From Flavipsychrobacter stenotrophus (lineage in GTDB: Bacteria; Bacteroidota; Bacteroidia; Chitinophagales; Chitinophagaceae), in contig CANCOG010000003.1 of assembly GCA_947379685.1 (NCBI GenBank), positions 1 through 31,427 on the forward strand: a stretch of 31,427 nt of DNA. Direction: 5' to 3'. Numbering within the stretch: the first letter of the stretch is position 1; every line of letters begins with the position of its first letter. Under the pieces are notes generated by a model. The model was given only the letters and a program-made list of their open reading frames with translations. It ran no database searches and was not told the DNA's origin. This document shows positions 23,839 to 31,427 of this stretch, piece after piece. The translations under genes and the position numbers were made by a program.

Positions 23839-26800
23839 ATGAGTAAGATCACGGTTCCTAAAAATGAACAGGGACGTATTGCGGCTTTAAAACTGTACGA
23901 GATACTGGACACGGTACCCGAGCAGGAATTTGACAATTTAGCACAATTGGCCGCCGAAATATGCAATACACCTATTGCCCTCATCAGCCTGGTAGATGAA
24001 TCAAGGCAGTGGATCAAGGCTCGTGTAGGTATTGAAACCCAGGAGATCCCTCGTGATTATTCTTTTTGTAATTACACAATTCTCGACGACGAAATATTTG
24101 AAGTAAGCAACCCACTTGCCGATTCCCGATTCGATAAGAATCCTTTTGTCACAGGTAGTGCGGGTATCCGGTTTTATGCGGGCGTTCCACTCATTAATAA
24201 AGACGGCTTTAGGTTGGGCGCATTATGTGTCATGACCCCAAAGCATCACCAGCTCAACAGTTACCAGCGCATTTCTATCCAGATCCTCGCATCAGCCATC
24301 ATGTCATTGATGGAGCTAAGGCGCGAACGTAAGGAAGCAGAGTTGTATCGGACGGCTATTGACGAGACCGCCAGCGTGTCCTTGCTGGACGCAGGTTTAA
24401 ATGTCCTCTATGCCAACGAATGGTTCTGCAAAATGGTGGGGTTGAAAGAGGTGGAGCTGATTGGAAAGAACAACAATGAGATAAAGCTTGCAGATATATC
24501 CACGGATCAAGCCAATAGCATATTTGAAAGCATTGCCGACCGTAAAATTTGGAAGGGCCGTGTTAAGAACCAGAATATCAAGGGTACTGTAACATGGAGC
24601 GACCTTACCGTTATTCCCTTCGGTAATAAGGAAAACGAAGCATCCAAAATACTCTTCATACGCAATGATGTTACCGATCAGGTGTTGCTTCGGGAGCGTC
24701 TGGAAGAGGCTGAAATATTGGCAAAGACAGGTTGCTGGGAACTGAATATCTTCAGCCGGAATACTTATTGGTCGCCTGGTATGTTTGCCCTCCTCGACTA
24801 TGATACTGTAGAAGAAAGGCAGAGCGAACAATCCATCATGAATTTCATTGCGCCTGTCGACTTTGACAGGGTCAACGAAGCGAATAAGAAACTGCTGGAA
24901 AAGAAAAGCAGTTTCGACAGGCTGGAGTTTAAGATACTGACCACCAAGGGCAGGGAAAAAGACATAAGCGCTGTTGTGCGCAAACGCTTCAATAGTAAGG
25001 GCGGCCTAACTGGTATCTACGGTACCCTACACGACGTTACAGAAACCCGTCATGCAGAGCAAGCTGTCCGCGAAAAAGAGGAGCAGATTTTTGATTTATA
25101 TAACAATGCCCCTTGTGGCTATTATTCCACTGATGCCAACGGGCACATTACCGATATCAATAACGCCATGCTCAGGTGGCTGGGTTATTCGAAAGATGAA
25201 TTGCTGAGTGTCATAAAACCAGAAGACCTTTTGCAGCACGCGAGCCACAAAAGCTACGCCGATGCAGTCCATGCGCTGGGTAAGTCGGGTTATTTCCGAG
25301 ATCTGGGTGTTACCTTCCTTGCAAAAGATGGAGCCCCGGTTCATGTATTGGCTAATGCACAGGCTGTTCATAATAAAAAAGGGCACCTGCTCCATTACAA
25401 TTTTAATATAAAAGACGTTACAGAAATTAGGAACCTGAAAGATCAGTTGGAAGAAACTGAGGCCGCCAGCAAGAATCAGGTTCAGGGCAGCGACCAATTG
25501 TTGCTGTTAATGGATACGGACTGCCGTTTTACCGATGTGAGTGAAAAGCTCCAGATGCTCACTGGCTTCTCGGCCAACCTGGTCATGAGCCAGGCATTTC
25601 TTTTTGCCTGGGACGAGGAATGGCGCAATAAGGCGATCAGCTATTACAAAAAGCAACTCAGCAAGGCAGAAACGGAAACCGTTTTCCTGTTGCCCATAAA
25701 GGACAGTGAGGGTGAAAAATTATGGATGGAAATTACCGGAACCCTCGTAAATGACGACGATGTGGTAACCGGTGTCAAGTGCTTCCTGTATGACGTAACT
25801 GAAAAGGTAAAAACTGAGGAAGCCCTGCATGAAGTGGCCTGGATAGCCATGGAAGCAAAGGATATGCAGATGAACATCGTGGAGAAAATGAGCCAGGATG
25901 TAAGAATGCCAATGAACGGCGTGGTAGGCATGGTAAACCTGTTGAGTACCACCCATCTTTCTGCCGAACAAAAAGTACTGGTTGGGGGCATTAAGGATGC
26001 TACTTCCGATATGCTCCGGAAAATGGACGATCTCCTCGAAGAGGCTAAAAATCCACCGGTGAAGCATGTTGTAAAGGATACCGAATTTGAACTGAAACAA
26101 CTGGTTAACCATGTGATCTTCACACTGAAACCCGGCGCTGACGAGAAAAATATCCGCCTCATTTTACAAATAGATAATAAGATACCGCTCTCAGTAATTG
26201 CCGATAAGGGGGCCCTGAATAAGATACTCACAAACATTGCAGGAAATGCCATTAAGTTTACCGAAAAAGGAAGTGTAAGCATTAGCGTACTGCAAAAGGC
26301 GGTAGTGAAAGATGTAATTACACTGGAGTTTATTATAAAGGATACTGGTATCGGCATACCCGAGAATAAGATCGATTCTATTTTCGAAAGCTTTAACCAG
26401 CCTGGTCGCCAGTCGCCACGCGTTGCCGGCGGTGCAGGTTTGGGACTTACTTTAGCCAAGCAGCTCGTAGAACAGCAAAACGGCGAAATAAAGGTAAAAA
26501 GCCAGGAAGGGATAGGTACAACTTTCTCTTTCACCTACACCTGCCGCCAAAACAAACAACCACTGCCCGCCGACAGGCCCAGGGAAGTTACCGAAGAGAA
26601 CGTGTCACTGGCAGGATACAATATTCTGCTGGTAGAAGATAACCTGATGAGCCAGCGCATTGGCCGTGCAACCCTCGAAAATTGGGGTGCTACAGTAGCG
26701 CTTGCTGATCTCGGGCAAAAAGCCATTGATCTCGTAAGAAGCCATAAATATGATGTGATATTAATGGACCTCCAGATGCCGGAAATGAGTGGCATAGAGG

Positions 26801-27366
26801 CAACCACCATCCTCAGGCAGGAACTCGGAGATACTACCCCTATAATGGGTATGACCGTTTCTGAAATGCAGGCCAGCCGCGAAATGTGCCTGAAGGCCGG
26901 GATGAATGAATACATCCTGAAGCCGCTCAAACCCGTAGAGCTGCACCAAAAGATATTTGCATTACTCAAGAAACCGGAACTGAAGCTGGTAGAAAAAGTG
27001 ATCAATACCGATTACGTAAAGGAAAAGATCACCAACATCAACTTCGCCCGCAACATCACCGGCAACGATCTCCCGCTCATAAAGGAAATTCTGGAAATGT
27101 ATATTTCCAAGACCCCGTCGCTCCTCGAGGAGCTGGAATTGCATATTGCCACCCGCAATTACAAGCTGGCACAGGCCGGAGCCCACTACCTTAAAAATTC
27201 CGTTGGCCTACTGGGAGCCGATACCTTATTCCACATGCTGGCATCCATAGAATACCAGCTCAACAACGTCCCCCCATCCTCCGACACCCTCGACCTCCTC
27301 GATAAGATGAAGATGATCGTCATGGAGTCAATTGAAGAAACAATTGAGGAATTAAGGGCACTTTAG
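23839..27366 (+). CDS. Soluble hybrid sensor kinase-like protein (GAF-PAS4-DHp-HATPase-REC-HPt) lacking the DHp histidine
   Basis: The product has 1175 residues and no transmembrane helix, so it senses inside the cell. Domains in order: GAF (about 10-155; LAAEICNTPIALISLVDES), four PAS domains (about 170-285, 293-405, 416-530, 553-660), a DHp helix pair (about 661-740), HATPase_c (about 750-910) with N-box NKILTNIAGNAIKF, DTGIGIP and GGAGLGLTLAKQL, a receiver domain (about 928-1045) with Asp977, Glu933/Asp934, Thr1006 and Lys1028, and an HPt domain (about 1065-1160) with His1116 in AHYLKNS. In the H-box the usual SHEIRTPLN reads SQDVRMPMN, so the phospho-acceptor is Gln686 (codon CAG at 25894). 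The ATPase, receiver and HPt residues are intact. It may act as an ATP-binding scaffold or phosphatase, or receive phosphate from another kinase. It is a lone gene; no response regulator lies beside it. Confidence 0.93.
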   Translation: MSKITVPKNEQGRIAALKLYEILDTVPEQEFDNLAQLAAEICNTPIALISLVDESRQWIKARVGIETQEIPRDYSFCNYTILDDEIFEVSNPLADSRFDKNPFVTGSAGIRFYAGVPLINKDGFRLGALCVMTPKHHQLNSYQRISIQILASAIMSLMELRRERKEAELYRTAIDETASVSLLDAGLNVLYANEWFCKMVGLKEVELIGKNNNEIKLADISTDQANSIFESIADRKIWKGRVKNQNIKGTVTWSDLTVIPFGNKENEASKILFIRNDVTDQVLLRERLEEAEILAKTGCWELNIFSRNTYWSPGMFALLDYDTVEERQSEQSIMNFIAPVDFDRVNEANKKLLEKKSSFDRLEFKILTTKGREKDISAVVRKRFNSKGGLTGIYGTLHDVTETRHAEQAVREKEEQIFDLYNNAPCGYYSTDANGHITDINNAMLRWLGYSKDELLSVIKPEDLLQHASHKSYADAVHALGKSGYFRDLGVTFLAKDGAPVHVLANAQAVHNKKGHLLHYNFNIKDVTEIRNLKDQLEETEAASKNQVQGSDQLLLLMDTDCRFTDVSEKLQMLTGFSANLVMSQAFLFAWDEEWRNKAISYYKKQLSKAETETVFLLPIKDSEGEKLWMEITGTLVNDDDVVTGVKCFLYDVTEKVKTEEALHEVAWIAMEAKDMQMNIVEKMSQDVRMPMNGVVGMVNLLSTTHLSAEQKVLVGGIKDATSDMLRKMDDLLEEAKNPPVKHVVKDTEFELKQLVNHVIFTLKPGADEKNIRLILQIDNKIPLSVIADKGALNKILTNIAGNAIKFTEKGSVSISVLQKAVVKDVITLEFIIKDTGIGIPENKIDSIFESFNQPGRQSPRVAGGAGLGLTLAKQLVEQQNGEIKVKSQEGIGTTFSFTYTCRQNKQPLPADRPREVTEENVSLAGYNILLVEDNLMSQRIGRATLENWGATVALADLGQKAIDLVRSHKYDVILMDLQMPEMSGIEATTILRQELGDTTPIMGMTVSEMQASREMCLKAGMNEYILKPLKPVELHQKIFALLKKPELKLVEKVINTDYVKEKITNINFARNITGNDLPLIKEILEMYISKTPSLLEELELHIATRNYKLAQAGAHYLKNSVGLLGADTLFHMLASIEYQLNNVPPSSDTLDLLDKMKMIVMESIEETIEELRAL

Positions 27367-27378
27367 AAATATAATTAT

Positions 27379-27440
27379 CCACTGACGCTAGAGTTAGTGT
27401 CCCGCGTTCGGGTCTACCAGCCAAACGGGTCTCTGACCTG
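27379..27440. repeat. Degraded intergenic repeat, family A copy 3
   Basis: CCACTGACGCTAGAGTTAG, then ACGGGTCTCTGACC, follow the order of the two good family A copies, with many changes in the middle. It starts 12 bases after the sensor stop codon. Confidence 0.6.
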
Positions 27441-27497
27441 CATCTTGGGCAAGACCGATAATTTTAACTAAATAGTTACATTTAAATTGGCGAAAAA

Positions 27498-27917
27498 TTG
27501 GAGCTCAAAGCACATGAAATTGCCCCGTTTTACAGTATTGGAGGCATCGTTTTTACCGACTGTAGAGAAGTTGTTAGAAAGAAAATAAATGGAAACTTCA
27601 TGCATGGGGTTTACAAAGTTGGTACGCTAATCGAGCTGTATGATTATTTTACAGAGAGTGATATTAAAGTACTATATAATGCAAATGAAGAGGTCGGAGC
27701 AATAGAATTTTACTCGGGAGATGTGAGATTCTTGGGTAAGAATCTATTTATGCACAGTTATGTTGAATTAGAACATTTTTTCCAAAACATCGATAATGAT
27801 TTGGAATTATCTGACATGGGATTCACCTCATATGCGTTTGGTATAGGTATTGAGTATGACGAGCTTCGCAATGCACCGATCTCAGTTATAGTTTTTAAAA
27901 GAGATTATTATGGATAG
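27498..27917 (+). CDS. Orphan small protein, possibly of an immunity-like family
   Basis: I do not recognise this 139-residue protein with confidence. It is acidic and soluble, without signal peptide or membrane segment. The opening (IGGIVFTDCREVVRKKIN) and the run FTESDIKVLYNANEEVGAIEF have the feel of small alpha/beta proteins that often sit beside polymorphic toxins as immunity proteins, but no toxin gene is present. The only start available is TTG 27498; a TACATTTA box lies 14 bases upstream, so the leader would be very short. The gene is clearly richer in A and T than its neighbours and is bracketed by two family A repeats in direct orientation, which suggests arrival by transfer. Confidence 0.6.
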   Translation: MELKAHEIAPFYSIGGIVFTDCREVVRKKINGNFMHGVYKVGTLIELYDYFTESDIKVLYNANEEVGAIEFYSGDVRFLGKNLFMHSYVELEHFFQNIDNDLELSDMGFTSYAFGIGIEYDELRNAPISVIVFKRDYYG

Positions 27918-27944
27918 ATATATAGCGAGGCATTGTTTAAATTC

Positions 27945-28009
27945 CCACTGGCGCGAGAGTTAGCGCAGCGCTCTCGTGTCTATCTAGTTAGACGGGTCTC
28001 CGACCCGAC
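27945..28009. repeat. Dispersed intergenic repeat, family A copy 2
   Basis: A 65-base unit nearly identical to 21273-21337, in the same orientation, with a handful of substitutions near TATCTAGTTAGACGGGTCTC. Confidence 0.85.
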
Positions 28010-28036
28010 GTCCTCTATCCAATGTCAATAACTAAG

Positions 28037-28134
28037 GAAGCTTGATAAGGCTTCAACAACAATAGCCACCGGTGATCCCGATAGCCATCGTGGAGGTGGT
28101 AGATAATTGTAAAGCACCAACACTGAAAGTGTTG
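28037..28134. repeat. Palindromic repeat, family B copy 2
   Basis: GAAGCTTGATAAGGCTTC (28037-28054), then AACAATAGCCACCGGTGA, then CAACACT-gaa-AGTGTTG (28118-28134) repeat the three-part order seen at 18772-18854. The last arm pair has changed on both sides and still pairs. Confidence 0.75.
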
Positions 28135-28362
28135 AAGTACGGTGGGGGACAGTGGAAAAATAGTAAGCTAGTGACATTGGTTCTCTACCTCGCGATAAAC
28201 AAGGTTAAATTTTTATACTCCCACAGCCGCCTCCGCCCCTCTGCCTGCCCTATCTCCAATTAAAAACCTCCGCGTTTAAGTCTTACAATCCTCCAACGAA
28301 GCCTACACGAACCCCAGCCGACTTTTACATTTCCTTGTACCCCAATCACAATATATCTTCCT

Positions 28363-28370
28363 TACTTTTG
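28363..28370 (+). promoter_or_regulatory. Putative -7 box of dapD
   Basis: TACTTTTG matches TAnnTTTG exactly, 23 bases before ATG 28393. No -33 TTTG at the right distance is seen. Confidence 0.55.
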
Positions 28371-28392
28371 CCCCTGAATTAAAGGAAATTTT

Positions 28393-29211
28393 ATGCACAA
28401 CAAATGGCAAGAAAACATTGAAGCAGCTTACGCCAACAGGGAGCTGCTGAAAGATGCATCATATATAGAAACCGTAAGAAACGTTATAGAAGAAGTTGAT
28501 AAGGGCCGGCTGCGGGTAGCTCAACCAACCGCCAATGGCTGGGAAGTGCAGGAATGGGTAAAAAAAGCCATTCTGCTGTATTTCGGCGTTCAACCTATGC
28601 AAACCTGGACCATGGAGCCCTTCGAGTTTTATGATAAAATGCTCCTGAAAAAAGATTACGCGTCACTTGGCGTTAGGGCAGTACCTCATGCGGTTGCGCG
28701 TTATGGAGCATTCCTCGCCCGCAATGTGGTGCTCATGCCCTCCTACGTAAATATTGGAGCCTATGTCGATGAAGGTACAATGGTGGATACGTGGGCCACA
28801 GTAGGGTCCTGCGCACAGATAGGCAAGGGTGTTCACCTGAGCGGTGGAGTAGGTATAGGCGGAGTACTGGAGCCATTGCAGGCTTCCCCGGTTATTATAG
28901 AAGATGGTTGCTTTATTGGGTCGCGTTGTATCGTAGTTGAAGGGGTGATAGTGGAAAAAGAAGCAGTATTGGGTGCCAATGTAGTACTCACCCAATCTAC
29001 AAAGATCATTGATGTAAGCGGAAGCGAACCTATCGAATACAAAGGCAGGGTACCAGCAAGAAGCGTCGTAATACCCGGCAGCTATACCAAGAAATTCCCG
29101 GCCGGGGACTACCAGGTGAGTTGCGCATTGATCATCGGTACTCGCAAACCATCAACAGACCTGAAAACCAGCCTCAACGATGCCCTTAGAGAGTTTAACG
29201 TTGCAGTCTGA
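28393..29211 (+). CDS. dapD: 2,3,4,5-tetrahydropyridine-2,6-dicarboxylate N-succinyltransferase (DapD)
   Basis: DapD transfers succinyl from succinyl-CoA to tetrahydrodipicolinate in the lysine and diaminopimelate pathway, which feeds peptidoglycan. The 272-residue protein matches the family length. The N-terminal helical domain includes NGWEVQEWVKKAILLYF. The left-handed beta-helix follows, built of hexapeptide turns (VNIGAYVDEGTMVDTWATVG, SCAQIGKGVHLSGGVGIGGV, IIEDGCFIGSRCIVVEGVIV), and the C-terminal domain contains GRVPARSVVIPGSYTKKFPA. The presence of DapD indicates the succinylase branch for diaminopimelate synthesis. It is a cytoplasmic trimer in known members. The gene is monocistronic here, with its own -7 box; no terminator hairpin is seen before the family C repeat downstream. 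Confidence 0.96.
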   Translation: MHNKWQENIEAAYANRELLKDASYIETVRNVIEEVDKGRLRVAQPTANGWEVQEWVKKAILLYFGVQPMQTWTMEPFEFYDKMLLKKDYASLGVRAVPHAVARYGAFLARNVVLMPSYVNIGAYVDEGTMVDTWATVGSCAQIGKGVHLSGGVGIGGVLEPLQASPVIIEDGCFIGSRCIVVEGVIVEKEAVLGANVVLTQSTKIIDVSGSEPIEYKGRVPARSVVIPGSYTKKFPAGDYQVSCALIIGTRKPSTDLKTSLNDALREFNVAV

Positions 29212-29238
29212 TAAATTTTGACAGCCCCCTGAAGTAAT

Positions 29239-29350
29239 GTCATGAACTTGACAGAACCTTCTTTGCGGCTTGGCAAACCAACAGGATAAATGAATATGGA
29301 ATAAACTGGAAACCGCGCCTTGGCGTCTTTGCGCGAAACTTTCGGTCATG
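29239..29350. repeat. Dispersed intergenic repeat, family C copy 2
   Basis: It shares CTTCTTTGCGGCTT, GGAATAAACTGG and GGCGTCTTTGCGCGAAAC with 17755-17868 in the same orientation. It is non-coding and fills most of the dapD-mscS spacer. Confidence 0.75.
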
Positions 29351-29392
29351 GATGTTCACCATAAGGGCGTAATAAACAGAAGAAACAAAACC

Positions 29393-29409
29393 CCTGCAAA
29401 TATTGCAGG
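29393..29409 (+). promoter_or_regulatory. Inverted repeat just before the mscS start
   Basis: CCTGCAA-ata-TTGCAGG, a perfect 7-bp arm pair, ends 18 bases before ATG 29428. It could be an operator or an mRNA hairpin that affects translation. No T run follows, so it is not a terminator. Confidence 0.5.
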
Positions 29410-29427
29410 ACAACAAATATCAACCAG

Positions 29428-30549
29428 ATGTTACTGAACATTGACGGGCAGTTGCTTAACGAAGTGTATTTTAATGAAACTGTAGCGAACTACTTGTGGT
29501 TTGCCGGTATCATTGTCGGCACGCTCCTGCTCAAAAAGCCGCTGGCTGCTGTTCTTACACGCATCAGTAGCCGGCTGGCCTCGAGATTTAGCTACATAAA
29601 ACACAAAGCAGAAATAAGAGAGTTGCTGTTTAAACCAGTTGAGCGCTTATTGATGGTAATCCTGTGTTTTGTCGCTTCCGAGCGTATTGCCGGGCTACTG
29701 AACAGCATCAATCTGCACCGTACAGCACCCAGGAAGGGCAACAACGTAATTGTGAATCTGGGCGATCTTTCAGACCATGTTTTCCTGTTGTTATTTATCA
29801 TTTGCTTTACGCTGTTGATAACCCGTATTATCGATTTTGTCTATTACGTAAGGATGGGCAGGGCCAGGGAAGAAAAGAACATGTCCCGCCAGCAAATGTT
29901 TCCGCTGATCAAGGAAATGTCCAAGCTGCTTACCTGGACCCTCAGCGTGTTCTGGATACTGGGCAGCGTTTTTCACGTCAATATTCCTGCGCTGATCACC
30001 GGTTTGGGAATTGGTGGTGTGGCTATTGCATTGGCAGGTAAGGAAACCGTCGAAAATTTCTTCGCTGCTTTCACCATCTTATCCGATAGACCCTTTATCG
30101 TGGGCGACGTCATCAAGCTGGGAGAAATAGAAGGTGTTGTGGAGCGCATAGGCTTCAGGAGCACCCGGTTGCGCAATGCCGATGGGTCTGCATTCATTAT
30201 CCCTAATCAGAACCTGGTGAGCCAGAGCCTTGTCAACCATAGTGCCCGTGAAACCCGGGGTATGAAAATCACCGCCAACATCAGGTACGGAATTACGCCC
30301 GAAGTGATGGCCCAAATGATCGCAGAGATTAAGGAAACACTGCACAATACGCCTCCGGTAAAGGAACCAATTACTGCACTTGTAGAGAGTTTTGAGAAGG
30401 AAACCATCTTACTTTTGGTCAACTACCATCTCCCTCATCCATTACCGGAAGGTAAGACCCTCCTCGCCCTCAAGCACGATATCAACCTCAAAGTCTTTGA
30501 GATCATCAGCAAGCACGCTAAACTAGGCGCCCCACCCGAAAAGGAATAG
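29428..30549 (+). CDS. MscS-type small-conductance mechanosensitive channel
   Basis: This inner-membrane channel opens under membrane tension to release solutes after hypo-osmotic shock. The 373-residue protein has about five membrane helices (near 20-38, 71-90, 115-140, 162-182, and the pore helix 186-215). The pore helix shows the family's Gly/Ala pattern, ALITGLGIGGVAIALAGKET, followed by VENFFAAFTILSDRPFIVGD, the start of the beta domain. VVERIGFRSTRLRNADGS and IIPNQNLVS are the next conserved blocks, then the alpha/beta C-terminal domain. It has two more helices than E. coli MscS (three helices, 286 residues), so it belongs to a longer sub-family. It is convergent with the phospholipase D-like gene; no terminator is visible between the stops. 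Confidence 0.93.
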   Translation: MLLNIDGQLLNEVYFNETVANYLWFAGIIVGTLLLKKPLAAVLTRISSRLASRFSYIKHKAEIRELLFKPVERLLMVILCFVASERIAGLLNSINLHRTAPRKGNNVIVNLGDLSDHVFLLLFIICFTLLITRIIDFVYYVRMGRAREEKNMSRQQMFPLIKEMSKLLTWTLSVFWILGSVFHVNIPALITGLGIGGVAIALAGKETVENFFAAFTILSDRPFIVGDVIKLGEIEGVVERIGFRSTRLRNADGSAFIIPNQNLVSQSLVNHSARETRGMKITANIRYGITPEVMAQMIAEIKETLHNTPPVKEPITALVESFEKETILLLVNYHLPHPLPEGKTLLALKHDINLKVFEIISKHAKLGAPPEKE

Positions 30550-30608
30550 AAAGATTTGACAGCAACAATACACAAATTGAACTGCTGATTGTGCAATAAG
30601 CCCTGCCC

Positions 30609-31427
30609 CTATTTACTGACCCCTCTAAAAGGTTTTCGCATCGAATGAGGGCGCTGCCTGATAAAATAAAATGTGAACAAATAGAAAATGAGATGAACTA
30701 TCCTGTACGATAGAAAGAAAATGAACTTCCGGAATAAACTCGTCTGTTGATAGAATTCCGGGCCATCAATCCTCACACACTCATTGGCAATAATGTCCTT
30801 AAGCTTGGTCGTTATCTCCGCTCCAATAGCTGCATTGTCAATATCAAGATTCAATTCCACGCTGGCAAAAGCGCTGATATTATTTACATTATAAGAGCCT
30901 GTTGTCACCCACTCCCCATCCCGTACCGCAATTTTAGCATGAAGTACATTGCTCTGATATTCATATACTTCTATTTTGTTTCGGAGTAGATACGGATATA
31001 AATATCGCTCTGCATATTTTGCAATGGTTATGTCGGAAGTTGCCGTTAGCACAAGCTTTATTTTCACTCCTCTCGAAGATGCCTGTTTCATCGCATTCAT
31101 CAGTTTTTTTGGAGGCCAGAAATAGCTCGTCATCACAATAACTTCCTCGTTAGCTTCCCGGAAAATTTGGCGATAGCTTTTGGTGATCTGGGTTTTCCAA
31201 TACAGCCAGTCATTGCGCCGTATTCTTACCTTGCATACTTCATTAGGCAATGGCCTGCGATTGGCCGTTTCCGTGGGTACACATTCTACCCTTAGCACCG
31301 ACCTGTTCCACAAGTCTTCGCATACCGCATTCAGTTGACCCGCCACCTCACCTTCTGCACGAATTGCCCAGTCCAGCCAGGCCCTGCTATCGTTAATGTC
31401 GTTGTAACGGTTACTGATGTTGATACC
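30609..31427 (-). CDS. Phospholipase D/cardiolipin synthase-like protein, C-terminal part (5' partial)
   Basis: The frame stays open to the window edge, so about 272 C-terminal residues are visible and the first catalytic motif lies outside. The first residues (GINISNRYND, then RAWLDWAIRAEG) are the sequence that normally follows the first HKD motif in ClsB-type enzymes. The second HKD motif is complete: HAKIAVRD with His, Lys and Asp at the right spacing (His codon at 30939-30941), followed by TTGSYNVNNISAFASVELN. This family joins phosphatidyl groups to make cardiolipin, or hydrolyses phospholipids. A hydrophobic C-terminal helix (FIFFLSYRIVHLIFYLFTFY) and a basic tail could hold the end at the membrane, which is not typical of ClsB. 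A cardiolipin-synthase role is likely but not certain. Confidence 0.82.
   Translation of the reverse strand, partial: GINISNRYNDINDSRAWLDWAIRAEGEVAGQLNAVCEDLWNRSVLRVECVPTETANRRPLPNEVCKVRIRRNDWLYWKTQITKSYRQIFREANEEVIVMTSYFWPPKKLMNAMKQASSRGVKIKLVLTATSDITIAKYAERYLYPYLLRNKIEVYEYQSNVLHAKIAVRDGEWVTTGSYNVNNISAFASVELNLDIDNAAIGAEITTKLKDIIANECVRIDGPEFYQQTSLFRKFIFFLSYRIVHLIFYLFTFYFIRQRPHSMRKPFRGVSK

Larger units (their letters stand above)
27918..28392. other. Gene-free region between the orphan gene and dapD
   Basis: It holds family A copy 2, family B copy 2, a C-rich stretch around 28215-28330 and the -7 box of dapD. The 63-codon frame at 28072-28263 runs through repeat DNA and is not considered a gene. 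Confidence 0.6.

Noticed and set aside
25644..26534. 296-codon minus-strand frame inside the sensor gene
   Set aside because: It is Ser/Phe/Leu-rich translation of the antisense of conserved kinase domains, a typical shadow frame.
18711..28134. Possible CRISPR array from recurring palindromes
   Set aside because: Units are scattered, differ in length and lack regular spacers; no cas gene is present.
28072..28263. 63-codon open frame on the plus strand after the orphan gene
   Set aside because: It runs through the family B repeat, has no start context and no protein-like composition.
30747..30989. 80-codon plus-strand frame opposite the phospholipase D-like gene
   Set aside because: It is antisense to the conserved HKD region and has no protein-like features.

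Overview
The window looks like a chromosomal segment of a Bacteroidota bacterium, most likely of the Chitinophagaceae or a close relative (inference). The reasons are secreted proteins ending in type IX secretion (T9SS) sorting domains, a GldM-like domain, Bacteroidota-type -7 promoter boxes (TAnnTTTG), A-rich leaders without a Shine-Dalgarno sequence, signal peptides cleaved before Gln, and the ftsQ-ftsA-ftsZ order. No tRNA, rRNA, CRISPR array, insertion sequence or prophage gene was recognised.

Layout. (1) 1-3540: end of the division cluster, with the tail of a probable ftsQ, then ftsA and ftsZ, closed by a strong terminator. (2) 3541-8750: three tandem paralogous genes for secreted T9SS cargo proteins of about 465 residues, each with a near-identical promoter/leader and its own terminator. 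(3) 8750-14611: topA, a SirB1-like transglutaminase-fold protein, an ECF sigma factor overlapping a small membrane protein (candidate anti-sigma factor), and a secreted protein resembling the C-terminal domains of GldM. (4) 14672-18602: a long-chain polyprenyl diphosphate synthase on the minus strand, an OmpA-like outer-membrane protein with calcium-binding repeats, and an exported TPR protein. (5) 18603-23169: an accessory stretch rich in palindromic repeats, with an unrecognised protein that reads as a (beta/alpha)8 barrel, a HipA-like kinase overlapping a DUF3037 partner, and a medium-chain-type acyl-CoA synthetase on the minus strand. (6) 23839-27366: a soluble GAF-PAS4-DHp-ATPase-REC-HPt hybrid sensor whose DHp phospho-acceptor histidine is replaced by glutamine. 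(7) 27367-28392: a repeat-flanked, A+T-rich small orphan gene. (8) 28393 to end: dapD, an MscS-type channel, and the C-terminal part of a phospholipase D/cardiolipin synthase-like protein running off the window.

How it fits together. Most genes are envelope or housekeeping functions: division (FtsQAZ), peptidoglycan precursor synthesis (DapD), isoprenoid chains, OmpA anchoring, osmotic release (MscS) and phospholipid synthesis. T9SS cargo and a GldM-domain protein tie the window to surface secretion. The most interesting items are the kinase without its histidine, the HipA/DUF3037 couple, the stand-alone GldM-domain protein, the co-regulated cargo triplet, and five families of intergenic palindromic repeats, one of which brackets the orphan gene. 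All functional statements rest on reading motifs by eye; no database search was run.
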